This document shows positions 11,740-21,689 of a DNA stretch of 64,000 bases, in pieces. The notes under the pieces were generated by a model. The model ran no database searches, had not been told where the DNA came from, and saw only the letters and a list, made by a program, of their open reading frames with translations. Position numbers and translations under genes: made by a program. Positions within the stretch are counted from its first letter, which is position 1. Every line of letters begins with the position of its first letter. The stretch is from positions 50,610,198 to 50,674,197 of the forward strand of contig CM070520.1 in assembly GCA_036346375.1 (NCBI GenBank). Reading direction: 5' to 3'. This stretch comes from Guadua angustifolia (Eukaryota > Streptophyta > Magnoliopsida > Poales > Poaceae).

Positions 11740-11905
11740 TAGCTTCCTCTCGCAGTGGCCATTTGGTTCCCGATTCCCGAACCGCCGCGCCCGGTGGAAG
11801 ACGAAGCAACTCGAGAAGGACTACGACGCCCTCCGCCGCCAGCTCGACGCCGCCCGCGCCGAGAACGACGCTCTCCTCGCCCACAACGACAAGCTCCAGA
11901 CCGAG
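11740..11905 (+). pseudogene. HD-Zip (class I type) homeodomain-leucine zipper fragment captured by a transposon
   Basis: Translation gives VAIWF, then after a short indel NRRARWKTKQLEKDY, then a heptad zipper reading DALRRQLDAARAENDALLAH and ending NDKLQTE at 11905, next to a GT. This is the end of homeodomain helix 3 (normally WFQNRRARWKTKQ) running into the leucine zipper of plant HD-Zip I transcription factors. About 8 extra bases (about 11770-11777) between WF and NRR put the two halves in different frames. The rest of the homeodomain and everything after the zipper are missing. The piece is inside the 1.0-kb element at 11605-12639. In intact genes the domain binds DNA as a dimer; this fragment cannot. 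Confidence 0.85.
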
Positions 11906-12040
11906 GTGCCCATCCATGTCTCTCGCCTTTCACCATGCACGCATCTTTTCAATCATAAACCTGCAAGATCTAGTCTCGACACGCGCGCTACTGTTCGATC
12001 GCAGATACAAGATATCATCGTCGTTGTTCACGCAAGCCGG

Positions 12041-12260
12041 CCGGAGAATCCATGCAAAATAGTCCCATGCAGGCTGTTAACACGTAGCACTGGGTGTGGA
12101 GATCAAATAGCATGGGTTGTGTGCATGGGTAGTGGACTATACGGAATACTACCGCTGCCGCGTCACATAAGTTTACCGGAGAATCCATGCAAAATAGTCC
12201 CATGCAGGCTGTTAGCACGTAGCACTGGGTGTGGAGATCAAATAGCACGGGTTGTGTCCG
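12041..12260. repeat. Direct repeat, about 135-bp period, two copies
   Basis: CCGGAGAATCCATGCAAAAT begins at 12041 and again at 12176; about 83 bp following are nearly identical (differences include GTTAACACG versus GTTAGCACG and GCATGGG versus GCACGGG). The spacer between copies is TGCATGGGTAGTGG-type sequence present only once. It is inside the hAT-like element, so probably a local slippage or replication-based duplication. Confidence 0.9.
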
Positions 12261-12871
12261 GTCATCGCCCGCGCGGCGTCGCATAAGGCGCACAAAGGTA
12301 AGGCGAGGCTTCAGTCTCTGCACATGAAAGCTTAAGACTTCTCTGTTTTTGTCAAAGCAATCATACTGCAGAACAAAAGAAATGGACTATGCATTTATCA
12401 TGACATTGCTACGTTTAGTGTAACGAATCTATATAATGTGCTATGGACTTGTCATGTTGTCTTGTTTTATTGTTGTCCTATGCAATTTGTGATAATTAAT
12501 TGATTTTGGATCAGTTCTAGCAAATTCGTCCAAATTTTTTCAAAAAATTTGAATTTGGTCCAATAAATCCGATATTTCTGATAAATCATGTTTACCAGTG
12601 ATCCCCGGTAAATTTTTTAAACCGGTAAGGAAAACCCTGATTCCGATCTACTAATTCATGTTTATGTATAATTGCTTTCTAGTTTGTATATTTAGTCTAG
12701 TTTCCTTTCATGGTATTAGATTATGCTTCCTAGGTTGATTCTTTAAGTTTGATCAATATTTTATTAATTTCCAGAATTAGTAAAAGAAAAAAAATAGCTT
12801 TAGGTGTTAGTTTGCACCAATTCACCCTCGTCTTGGTGCGCCTCGATCCTACAAGCTTTGGTGCAGTAGTG

Positions 12872-13579
12872 TGGCCTTTTAATTTTGCTTACTTAGTGCA
12901 CTATTTATTATTGAATTCCAGTTGACTGAGCCACTCACGTTGAAACCAAGGTTGTCCTGCTTCTGGGTGACCGAGGCACTCACGTTGAAGCTAGAACTTA
13001 ATGATTCTGGACTTCTAAAACACTCATGTTGAATCAAACTTAACAATGCACTAAATACTTAGAAATACCATAAACTAACTAGGAGTATTACAATTATACA
13101 GTGCTACTTTATTTAAAAAAATATTAACATTATTATACAAGAGTATACACACAAATTTTTGGTGGCTATCCTACGCCTGCATTTTTACCATACTCCAAAT
13201 GCTATGTAGTGGTTTACCATGGCACACTCATCTAGCACCCATCAAGGGGAGGAGGGCACCCCTGTTTATAAGATTACATATCTATTGGATTGGCGCCAAG
13301 TGGCAACCATCCAAAGTCGCAACTACAAATATCCCCTCTCTAGAATTCTCTTCTCAAAATATCTAAGTCTACATTCTTGTTTACTAAAACCTAGTTTCTA
13401 GATATTTCTCTATTTTACCATGAAGCATGGTAAAGTAATTTATTCTAGAAACTTTCTAAAATAATATCCAGCTCAAGCATCAAGTATGCATTGCATACTT
13501 CTCAACACCACCTGTGCATGCGGGAGGTATAGCAGCCGAGTGTTCCATGATTGGGTGGAACAAGAATCAGGGTTAAGAA
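12872..13579. repeat. Duplicated segment, copy A (flank of copia relic A)
   Basis: This 0.7-kb sequence starts TGGCCTTTTAATTTTGCTTA right after a CACTA end and runs to AACAAGAATCAGGGTTAAGAA. It is repeated at 27316-27526 plus 32344-32845, where a CACTA splits it. In both places a CACTA end lies directly on its left and minus-strand copia sequence on its right. It contains no long open frame; an LTR or a non-coding part of another retroelement is possible. Confidence 0.85.
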
Positions 13580-13628
13580 AAAAAAGGCTTCGCTCGCTCG
13601 TCATCGCATGCGGCTGCCCTTGCCGCGC

Positions 13629-14231
13629 CTGTTAGAAATCTTCACAGCTTATTGTCTGAATTCTGCATCCTGAACGAAAAAACCAGCACTTCTGTTTTGT
13701 CGGACTGCAACTCAGAGTTGTCGCAGTTCTGTTTTACAGAAGTCGGAAACTTCGTTCTTGTTGAGAAGTCGAAGCCCTCCTCTGAACACCAGATGTTCAC
13801 AGAAGACACATAAGACAATCGATGCTTAATAGTATCAAAGACTCACGACAATAAAGTTCTTCAGGCAATGCACAGGTAATACAGAGGCTCTGTTTTTTTT
13901 TTTTTGGGTGCAGCGCAGTGCAGCGTTTTCAGTTTTTGTCTATTACCCTTACTTATAAAGCAAATGCATAAGCAGTTACAGTAAGAAAATCGGACTCCTT
14001 TAACCTATTGGACTCAAACAAATCCTTCAAACTCTTAACCGGATAAGACACTATTTTGTCATCTGGCAAAACAACCAATTACTCTTCATACTCTGAAACT
14101 ACCACCAAAACTAACAGATAAGGCAGAGTCCAAAACTAACTCAAAACCAAAACTGAGACCAGAATATCAAACACATGGACACTATAACGAAAACAGACTT
14201 TAAACTATCATGCACAAGATTATTTTCAACA
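13629..14231 (-). repeat. Copia-type LTR (3' LTR of minus-strand relic A)
   Basis: The interval starts TGTTAGAAATC and ends TTTTCAACA, giving TG...CA borders. On the minus strand the sequence adjoining its inner border is GATTAGGGGGTGATT, a polypurine tract of the kind that precedes a 3' LTR, and the RNase H domain of copia pol ends just inside. No second LTR for this element was found, so no target duplication can be tested. Confidence 0.7.
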
Positions 14232-14259
14232 AATCACCCCCTAATCTTGTTGCATCCGG

Positions 14260-14726
14260 CTAGACCTCGATCATTCCGATCTTCTTCCGCAACTCCAAAA
14301 ACTTAACATGTCCAAGTGATTTCGTTAGGATATCAGCAATTTGATTTTCCGAGCTGACATATTCTACCACAATCTTGCCTCCCTCAACACAATCTCTTAT
14401 GAAATGATATCGCATATCGATATGCTTACTTCGATTATGAAAAACAGGATTTTTGCAGAGGGAAATCACAGATTTATTATCCACCTTCAGAACTGCGCAA
14501 CTAGGCTCCTTTCCAATCAAATCACTGAGTAAACGCCGAGCCAAATTCCCTGGCATGCTGCTGTTGTGGCAGCTGCAAACTCAGCTTCACAGGACGACAA
14601 CGCCACAATTTTTTGTTTTTGAGATTGCCATCTAATCAAGCTTTCTCCAAACAAAAACAGTACATTGGTTGTACTTTTGCGGTCATCGATGTCGCCTGCC
14701 ATGTCGCTATCACTGTACCCAATCAA
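14260..14726 (-). pseudogene. Ty1-copia RNase H region (relic A)
   Basis: Two minus-strand frames overlap here. The upstream one carries GYSDSDMAGDIDDRKST and ALSSCEAEFAAATTAACQ, the first catalytic Asp and the SSxEAEY-like block of copia RNase H. The downstream one carries VDNKSVISLCKNPVFHNRSK, HIDMRYHFIRDCVE and QIADILTKSL, the C-terminal signature of copia polyproteins. The two blocks are shifted in frame relative to each other near 14530. The protein would degrade RNA in the RNA:DNA hybrid during reverse transcription; this copy is not functional. Confidence 0.9.
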
Positions 14727-14749
14727 TTGTGGCTGCTCCTCTTTTTTTC

Positions 14750-15667
14750 TTAGATAAAGGCAACCCAGATTCGTGTACCTTTAATGTAGCGCAAGATATG
14801 CTTCGCGGCTGCCAAGTGTTCGGTCGTTGGAGCCTCCATGAAACGACTCACATAACCAACCGAGTACGCAATGTCAGGTCTTGTATGAACTAGATATCTC
14901 AAACTCCCAACTACGCTCCTGTAGTACGTAGCATCAGTAGGAGGAGCATTGCTAACCTTACACATCTTGAGCCTTGCTTGCATTGGGATTTTGCATGGAT
15001 TGCAGTCAACCATATTGGACTTCTCTAGAATCTTCAGAGCATAACCCGCTTGACTTAATGAGATGCCTTCATGAGTCTGATTTATCTCAATTTCTAGGTA
15101 ATAACTGAGCAATCCCAAGTCGCTCATGCTGAACAACTTTTTCATCTCCTTCTTAAACCTGTCAATTTCTTGTAGATGTGTCCCTATGATAATCAAGTCA
15201 TCGACATACAAACCCACTAGCAGAATTGATGAGCCTTTTCCTCTTCTGTATATAGCATGCTCTGAAGGATTCTTCATAAAACCAAGTGTCATGAGGCTTT
15301 TATCAAGCTTCAAGTTCCATGCCCTTGGAGCTTAGCGCAAACCATAGAGGGCCTTCTTAACCCTCAAGACCTTCTGTTTATTATTCTTGTCCTCAAAACC
15401 GGGTGGTTGGGCCACATAGACTCCTTCCTCAAGATCACCATTGAGAAAAGCTGATTTTACATCCATGTGGTGCACTTGCCATCCCTCATGAGCTGCCAAA
15501 GCGATGAGTAACCACACTGATTCCATACGTGCAATGCACAGGTGCAAACACCTCTTCAAACGGTGCACTTGCCATCCCTCATGAGCTGCGGAAGTGATGC
15601 ACATTTGGACGTCTCCTGTACCATGCTTCGAACGGTATCTTCCCATCGATGCTTCGGGTTGGTGCAC
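14750..15667 (-). pseudogene. Ty1-copia reverse transcriptase, C-terminal two thirds (relic A)
   Basis: Minus-strand frames 15667-15332 and 15313-14750 encode MDVKSAFLNGDLEEGVYVAQ, VLRVKKALYGLR and then ILLVGLYVDDLIIIGTH with the YVDD active-site box, followed by YLEIEINQTHEGISLSQ and SVVGSLRYLVHTRPDIAY. The fingers region upstream of AFLNGDL is missing and replaced by a scrambled junction: a 26-bp block starting TGCACTTGCCATCCCTCATG occurs at 15471 and again at 15564. The catalytic YVDD is intact but the polyprotein is broken by frameshifts. Confidence 0.9.
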
Positions 15668-15976
15668 GGTTGAGTATATAAACAGCCATTGTCACCGCCT
15701 CACCCCAAAATTCATCGGGCATCCCTTTTGCCTTCATAAGGCTTCTCGCCATTGCGACCACAGTTTGATTTCGACGTTCTACAGCACCGTTTTGCTGAGG
15801 GCAGTAAGGTGCTGTAAGTTGTCGCTTGACGCCACGATCCGCACAATAATGGGCAAATTTAGTGGATGTGAATTCACCGCCACAATCCGTGCAAAGATTT
15901 CTCAACTAACACGCTGCTTCTACCTCGGCGATCACCTTGAATCTCTTGATAGCTTCTGCTGCCTCATCCTTAGAGT
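15579..15976 (-). pseudogene. Ty1-copia integrase core, C-terminal half (relic A)
   Basis: The minus-strand frame reads LCTDCGGEFTSTKFAHYC, APYCPQQNGAVERRNQTVVA and PDEFWGEAVTMAVYILNRAP, which is the second half of the copia integrase catalytic core, with the Asp of TDCGGEF and the Glu of the NGxxERxNQ block. Upstream residues (IKRFKVIVEVEAA-like, 15905-15976) are present, but the zinc-binding start and first catalytic Asp are missing, replaced by the block at 15979-16290. A stop lies just upstream of RNLCTDCGG. Confidence 0.9.
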
Positions 15977-15978
15977 CG

Positions 15979-16296
15979 GTGTGTTAAGATTAGGAGGAAA
16001 CTGTTACAGATAATCTTAACATGCATTAGTTAAAGAGATAAGATGGAGTTTTAGTTGTAGAAGGTTAAAAGTTTGCAAGTTTGTTTGAGTTTGTTAAGAT
16101 TAAGAGTTGGGATTGTTATCTAAGTTAGCATGTAATCTCTAGTACAAATAGTAATGAAAAATCAGAAAAGTCTGAGCCGTTCATATCACATCGGCTTCCT
16201 TCGCTCCTGAGATTCCCCTGATATCAACGGGACAAAGAAAATCAGCAACAACCTCGTCGTCAGCTGTTTCCACTGCTATCGAAGCTGATTCCATCA
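15979..16296. repeat. LTR-like block shared by both copia relics (copy A)
   Basis: Begins TGTTAAGATTAGGAGGAAAC and contains AGTACAAATAGTAATGAAAA, a weak TATA-like site, then TTCATATCACATCGGCTTCC. The same block is at 34821-35137 in relic B, at the same place between the gag/protease part and the integrase part. It may be a solo LTR or other insertion that predates the duplication of this arrangement. Confidence 0.7.
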
Positions 16297-16305
16297 CGTA
16301 AAGAA
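16297..16305. repeat. Left target-site duplication of the MULE (CGTAAAGAA)
   Basis: CGTAAAGAA here is repeated at 25742-25750. The uninterrupted site CATCACGTAAAGAACATCCTGCTCC is preserved in relic B at about 35133, so the duplication and the exact insertion point are confirmed by an empty-site copy within this window. Nine bases is the standard Mutator-family duplication. Confidence 0.97.
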
Positions 16306-16612
16306 TAATTTTTTTTAAATAATATTATTTTAATTCGAAATTGCGACATTAATACTTGTATTTAAAAAATTGCAGAAATAATATCCGGTCGCCAAACGGT
16401 TTGGCGATAATAGGTAGTCGCCAAGCGGTTTGGCGATAATAGGTAATCGCCACACCGTTGGCGACAAGCGCCTAATCCGCATTTTGAAGCGGTGATGACC
16501 GATTGTCACCGGACGAGGAGTAGTCGCCAATCGGTTTAACGACTACTAAGTAGTCGCCGCGGTGTGGCGACTACTAGTAGTCGCCAGCGGTGTGGCGACC
16601 ATAACCAACACT
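16306..16612 (+). repeat. Left terminal inverted repeat of the MULE with palindromic GTCGCCAA units
   Basis: About 80 bp of AT-rich terminus are followed by a series of roughly 20-bp near-palindromes such as GTCGCCAAACGGTTTGGCGA at 16390, 16414, and variants through 16600. The right end (25430-25741) repeats the pattern in inverse order. Such arrays are plausible transposase binding sites. Confidence 0.9.
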
Positions 16613-16629
16613 GTTCGGCGAACGGCCGT

Positions 16630-16870
16630 CTCCTCGCTCGCTTCGCTTCGCTCGGCGAAGAAAGGAAGGCGGCGGCAAGGGAGAGGAAGCGAGGGAGAGG
16701 AAGGGGAGAGAGAGGCGGCAAGGAGAGGAGTGGAGAGAGGCCGTCTTGTGGAGAGAGAGAGGGAGAGGCCTTCGGAAGAGGAGAGAGAGAGAGAGAGAGG
16801 GAGGGAGAGGAGGAGGAAGAAGGAGGAAAAAAAGGAAAAGGAAAAAGGCGTGCGAAGCAAAAGGCATTAG
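16630..16870. repeat. GA-rich low-complexity tract
   Basis: Purine-rich (GAGAGGAAGG type) for about 240 bp, ending in a dense (GA)n run at 16780-16800 and an A-rich stretch. It gives spurious open frames in all six readings (Arg/Glu-rich on +, Ser/Leu/Pro-rich on -). It may serve as a GAGA-type promoter or 5' UTR of the transposase gene just downstream. Confidence 0.8.
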
Positions 16871-17029
16871 AGAAGAGGTTTGGCACATATGAGGCCGTGT
16901 TGTAACCTACCTCGTGTGCTTGATGTCTTGAAGGAAACCAACACAGCACGCACACGCTTTTGAAGAAAGTGAAGCGGATGGTAACGGGTCTCGATATTTC
17001 GTCGTGCTTTCTTTTCACTTTGGGTCCTT

Positions 17030-18190
17030 GCATTGCGTCATTCAGTCTGCCGTCCATTCTTTGTCGTCGATGGTACATTCTTATTTGGAAAATACAAGGG
17101 CGATTCTAACGGCTATTGCAATTGATGGGAACAACCACATACTTCCATTGGCCTTTGCATTTGTTGAGGTGAGAACCGGGATAGTTGGTGTGGTTTTTCG
17201 GACATTTGAAGTTCAGAGGTAGTTCATGATCATTAGCGTGTGCATCATCCATGACCGCCATAAAGGTATAATTTGGCAATTAAGACTCTCTGAGGAGGAC
17301 CTTGATGAGCCTTTTCCATAGCGGGACATGCAGAACAGGTGGTGCATGAGGCATTTGGGAGCAAATTTTTTCAGGCAGTTCAAGAGTAAGAAGCTGATGA
17401 ATCTATTTAAGAGGTTATGCAAGCGAGAACTAGGCATGTAAGTTCAGCGATATTGGCGAGTTGGATAAGCACACTACGCATGATTGAAGAGTGAAGAAGC
17501 AACCAAGAACGCCGAACGATTGCCCACCCAAAAGGCTATCACCCCTTGGGCGCTCGATCCTCAAAATATGAGAGGCGATCGTCAAGAAACATTAAGTGTT
17601 TCTCGCCTTTGGATAAGCGGAGCCGTTGGAGAAGTGGGCATTGCTCCATGACCTTTGGGCGCCGAGTTAGTATACTAAATTAACATAGGCGTGACGATTG
17701 AGCAGTTAGAGTTATTGTGCTAAGCGATAGGTTCGAACAGGTTGGTGTCATGACAACGAACATAGCCGAGGTTTACAATTGGGTCATCGAGGCTGCGTCG
17801 CTACCACTTGTGGCCATCTGGAAGGCATCTTGCCGCGGCATCGTTGGCTACTTCGAGAAAAGGCATGCGGAGGTGTACTTCACGCCACGACATTGCAAGC
17901 GCCGTCTTCAGGCGCGGATGATGGCCTACATGGAGGAACGCGACGAAGAAAGCGGTTTGCATATGGTGCGTAACCGAGTGACCGAGTACCGCTTTGAAGT
18001 GACTCTCCGGTGTAAAGGGGATTGGGAACCGACACGGCGGTTATTACGGGAGGTTAACCTAGGCCAAGGGGCCCTTGGATGGTGTGAATGCACGCAACAA
18101 GCCAAGACTTCTTCATATTCCTGCCGCATGTGATCGCAGCTTGCGGGCAAATTGGGATGAACACGCCGCATATCGTGTCCCTTTCTACGA
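17030..18190 (+). pseudogene. MULE transposase (MuDR type), DDE and SWIM regions, decayed
   Basis: Pieces in shifting + frames give FFVVDGTFLFGKYKG (first catalytic Asp, about 17055-17100), AIAIDGNNHILPLAFAFVE (17110-17170), CIIHDRHKGI (second Asp, 17241-17270) and RWCMRHLGANFFRQFKSKK (17340-17395). A later frame (17717-18133) carries TTNIAEVYNWVIEAASLPL and ends WCECTQQAKTSSYSC, followed after a one-base shift by PHVIAAC; this Cys-x-Cys ... Cys/His-x-Cys layout is the SWIM zinc finger at the end of MULE transposases. Several stops lie between pieces, so the gene is dead. Orientation and place next to the left TIR fit the autonomous MULE layout. Confidence 0.88.
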
Positions 18191-18699
18191 AGAGTCATCT
18201 TTGTCAATACATGGTCGGTGAGTTCCGTGGTTTCGAGCACACGGTGATTTCACTGCCATTAACAGAGATGTGCGCATATGCCTACCGGATGCAAATATGC
18301 GGAGGTGTGCACCAGGCCAGGCTGGCCGTCCACAGTCTAGGCGCATTCGCAATGACATGGATGAATCTGAAGTGGGTGGCCCTGTTAGGAGGTGTTCTCG
18401 GTCACGGTGAGTCGGGCACAAGGCAACATAATGCCCGTAGTGTTATGTAGTGAATTATGTAATTTGTATTGAATTGTGTAATATGTATCATTTTATCCTA
18501 TGCTAGGTACTTGAGGTTACATTGGACTATTTTATCAACGTCGGGTTGTATTGAATGCTTAACAATGCTTAGCTATGATTGTACCTTTTGTCATCTTTTG
18601 TATTGAATTGCGTAATATGTTTGTCGTTTGTTTATTTATGTTGAACTCTTTAGTCTTTTCATTTACATTACTAATCGTCTTGTTTTCTGTTTGCTTGCG

Positions 18700-20720
18700 A
18701 GGATGGAGCACCCGAGTCACTCCTTGACTCTTCGTTGGACCGACGGCACGTGCGTTAAATCCACGCCACCTGAAGCGTTGAGAGGTGCCTCTGCTGGTCC
18801 GTGTACCCGGCGAGGCATGGCGGCTCCACCCGGCCTTCTACGCCCGGTGAGTTGCACTACATTTACATGTATCTTTGCTCGCACAATTGTATTTCGTCTA
18901 ACAATTGAATTTACATGTCGATAGGTTGGCACGTCTTTGGGTTGCTTCCTCGCCGCATGATCGAGGCTCACTGAGGACGTGGCGAGGCCGAGGATCTGCG
19001 GAGGGCGGCGACGGTCGAGGCGGTCCGGCGTTTTCCGTTCGGCCGAGCTCTCTTGTCTAGTCTGGTGGACCGTTGGCGCCGGAGACGCACACTTTCCACT
19101 GGATTCGGGAGGTGGCGGTCACCTGCGGAGACTTCGCGATGCTTACGGGGTTGCCGATCACTGGGCACCGTCGGACCCTCGTTGGCTCTGCGGAGTGGCG
19201 GTGACCTGCAGGAGAGGAGGTTGGAGTGGCTCTGGCGATCCGACGATACCGTCGCTAGGAAGAAGCACGGGCCGTTGAGGAGGTGGTTGGCCCGTTCGAG
19301 GTGAGTGCTTCCGTGTATATGTTATTCTAATTTTTGTAACATTATTAACATATTACTATATGTTAATTGTCATAGTCTGACACATGGCGGCGGACCCCAC
19401 GCCGTGCAGTGGCCCGACACGCCGAGGCCTACCTACTTTGGTTGTTTGGGATGGTCATGTTCACGACCACACACGGAGCAGCGTGGGCGCCACGGTGGAT
19501 AGCCTCACGACGGCTATCGCGACGCCGCTGGACCTGAGCCAGTCAGCCGGTGTCACGGGGTTGGCGGTTCTTCTTGCAGCGCATCTGCGGCCTTTGCGGC
19601 AGCGTGCGTGAAGTCGAGCAAGACCGCCAACCTGTGGGATGCCCCTACTTCTCGGCTTTGGTCGTTCGGCGCTTCCCGATGGGTCGACCCTTAGTCTTCA
19701 GCGACGACACCGCCGAGATGTACGGGCGGCGAGATCGGCCGCCGACCGTGGGCTCGCTTTGGACTCGGCGGACGGGTAATTTTTTTCTTGAATTGCATTT
19801 ATCAAATTTTATTTGCGATCGCGTAATGCTTACACATATTTTTCCTTTTGCGGCCACAATGGCGGGAATGCAGTATCGTTGACATACCACTCCTTCACGG
19901 AGGCGTCGACCACCCACACGCTGCCCGGGTTATGCAGGACCCTTATAGCGAAGCGCCGTGTGTCGAGATGAGCCGGGCAGGTGGGCTCTCGGCGCTTTGC
20001 TATAGGGATCGGGGTTCTTGGTCGACGACGAGGAAGATCGTCCTCGGCGTCTCGTGGAGGACTATGCACCGCACCGAGTCCTCGAGCAGTTCGACCTCTG
20101 ACGGCACCGGTCCTGTTCCTTGGGGGATCGTGTACGCCCGGCGATACACGTGAGTTATCCGACCTAAAATATGTGAAATAGTTCGTTGTATGTGTAATAA
20201 TTTGGATTTCTTTTGTGGTCCACACCCATGGCCCTCAAGAAACTGGTCACCTTGCTCTGAGAGGATGGAGCCGTGGTGGGCTTGATGGTCGGGCGCAGAA
20301 GACGTCGTCGATGAGGCCACACCTTACGACGACTCGTCCCACCAGATAGACTGATCAGGTATGTGCCGGACGCGTGCGTCTGCCTCTCTTGGTGGAGGAG
20401 GCTCGGCCCGCAGCGACGCTCTAAGCGTGGTGACTTGTACCCGAGACGAGGCGGGAGCGACCATGCACGCTATGGTAAGTATTAATTTTGTAAATTACAT
20501 TGTGTATTCTCGACGCTATGTCCATATGCATATCACTTTGTCGTATGTGGCGGTGGACCACGCTAGGGAGCTCCATACGCCGCAGCAGCGTCTTGTCAGT
20601 GGACCACCCTCTCATTGGAGGAGATTGCGAGGCACGAGGCGCATGGTGGCGGCTTTGGCCGAGATCGTGGAGCTGGGTTCTTGTCGGCATGTCGACGCTA
20701 CCGACCGTGGCACGTCTTGA
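18700..20720 (+). pseudogene. Plant mobile domain (PMD, MAIN-like) gene in the MULE
   Basis: Exon-like blocks separated by AT-rich, GT/AG-bounded introns encode the successive PMD motifs: SLLDSSLDRRHV (18715), LVDRWRPETHTFHW-like sequence with REVAVTCGDFAMLTGLPITG (19050-19165), HAEAYLLWLFGMVMFTTTHG (19415-19475), GCPYFSALVVRRFPMGRPL (19638-19695), GLSALCYRD (19983) and VEDYAPHRVLEQFDL (20054-20098). The last is the conserved end of the domain. Many frame changes and stops exist (for example in the 19.4-19.6 kb block). In Arabidopsis MAIN/MAIL1 this domain acts in nuclear silencing and genome stability; TE-borne PMD proteins are known, with unclear roles. A Pro/His-rich C-terminal region (20735-21100) may follow. 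Confidence 0.8.
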
Positions 20721-21469
20721 GGCCGCCGCCCGTGCCTACACACCCCACACAGACCCCAGCTCCTCCTTACACAGCGGAGGCGGCGTACAGCTTCCACACT
20801 CCTTTGCCTCCGGCCCCAGACGTGGCTGGAGGGTCCTACGGCTGGCAGGCAGCACGCGGTTCCACCATGGTGCCCACGCCAGGTAAGTCGAGCTACTTAC
20901 GTTTCGTATTAGTATCACGAAGCGCAATTAAAAGCTATTATCGAGCGTGCGAGCTCGTTGAGGTGGAGGACGATTCTCGCGATCCGCACTCCTCGGGCCA
21001 CGTCGGCGAGACTTCTTCGCGGACGATACTTCTCGGTGCACACTTCTTGCCCTTGCAGACCGCGAGCCCACGCAGCCCGCACGCAGGAACGCGCGCCTGC
21101 TGACAAACACGATTAGCGAGCGGACGGTACCCTCTTGGTACCGTTGCCTCCCGAGACCGTCGACCGGTGCGGCGTTCTGACCCTTCCGACTACGACGGCG
21201 GGGCCATCACAGAGCGGCGAGGCCATCGCAGAGCTTCACCTCGCCCTCTTGACGATGCACCGCCTCGGACGTGGGCGAAGAGGGTCGTCGTAGGGGGGGT
21301 GCGGCCGACTAGGGACTCGTTGATAGGCTGTTGTCCTATTTTTGTTCTTACTTTGTACTATTCTACATTGTTTAGAGTGTTGTTCTCGCTTTGTTACTTT
21401 GTTCGTACTGTTTTACAATGTTAATAGTGCTGTTCACGCCTTTTTTACCTTTCCGATATCAATGCGACA

Positions 21470-21575
21470 TGACAACGCGAACGTTGTAGCTTTCTCGGAC
21501 CGATTCGACAACACGCTGCAGCCCACTTTTTCTGATCGACTCGACAACACGCTGCTATCAGCTTTCTCAGACCGC
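21470..21575. repeat. Short tandem repeats with CGACAACACGCTGC core
   Basis: The core TTCGACAACACGCTGC / CTCGACAACACGCTGC recurs at about 50-bp spacing here and again at 22737-22830 in front of the second zinc-finger gene (there on the same strand with ACGACAACACGCTGC). The sharing of an array upstream of both GRF genes suggests that one promoter region was copied from the other. Confidence 0.75.
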
Positions 21576-21689
21576 GAAGTTCGTGCTGCGGGGGGCCCGG
21601 CCACATCCCCGTGTAAAGGGGGAGACGTGCCCGTCATAGGTGGATCGGGCGGGGGGCCTAGGGACGTCCTCGTCCGGAGGGGGGACGTG

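Larger units (their letters stand above)
11605..12639. mobile_element. hAT-like (or Pack-MULE) element, 1035 bp, with exact target duplication
   Basis: ATTCCGAT lies immediately outside both ends (11597-11604 and 12640-12647). The element starts CAGAGAAAAAAATACCG and ends CGGTAAGGAAAACCCTG, imperfect inverted termini, and both ends continue with related ACCGATAAATCCGG-type sequence. An 8-bp duplication with CAG...CTG ends fits hAT; if the shared C is counted with the duplication (9 bp) it would fit a MULE. It carries a piece of a HD-Zip gene and an internal 135-bp direct repeat, and encodes no transposase. Confidence 0.75.
102..12871. mobile_element. CACTA (En/Spm) composite element, outer boundaries
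   Basis: The left end begins CACTACTGCAAAAAG at 102 and the right end is CTTTGGTGCAGTAGTG ending at 12871, so the two ends are inverted copies starting CACTACTGCA. The base triplet TGG lies directly outside both ends (99-101 and 12872-12874), matching the 3-bp target duplication expected of CACTA elements. Inside are subterminal repeats, a second CACTA start at 2411 and a TNP2-type transposase. A 3-bp match can occur by chance and the right end lacks the subterminal repeats seen on the left, so this may be two elements whose ends are merged. The outer boundaries are therefore an inference; the presence of CACTA material is secure. Confidence 0.6.

Noticed and set aside
15594..16013. 139-residue + strand frame, also its copy at 33327-33728
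   Set aside because: Antisense shadow of the copia integrase, which is clearly coded on the minus strand.
16546..17078. Several 100-180-residue frames on both strands, Ser/Leu/Pro or Arg/Glu-rich
   Set aside because: They come from the GA-rich low-complexity tract, which contains no stop codons in most frames. No domain.
19830..20320. Minus-strand frames of 106 and 131 residues
   Set aside because: They oppose the PMD exon-like blocks, whose motifs read on the + strand.
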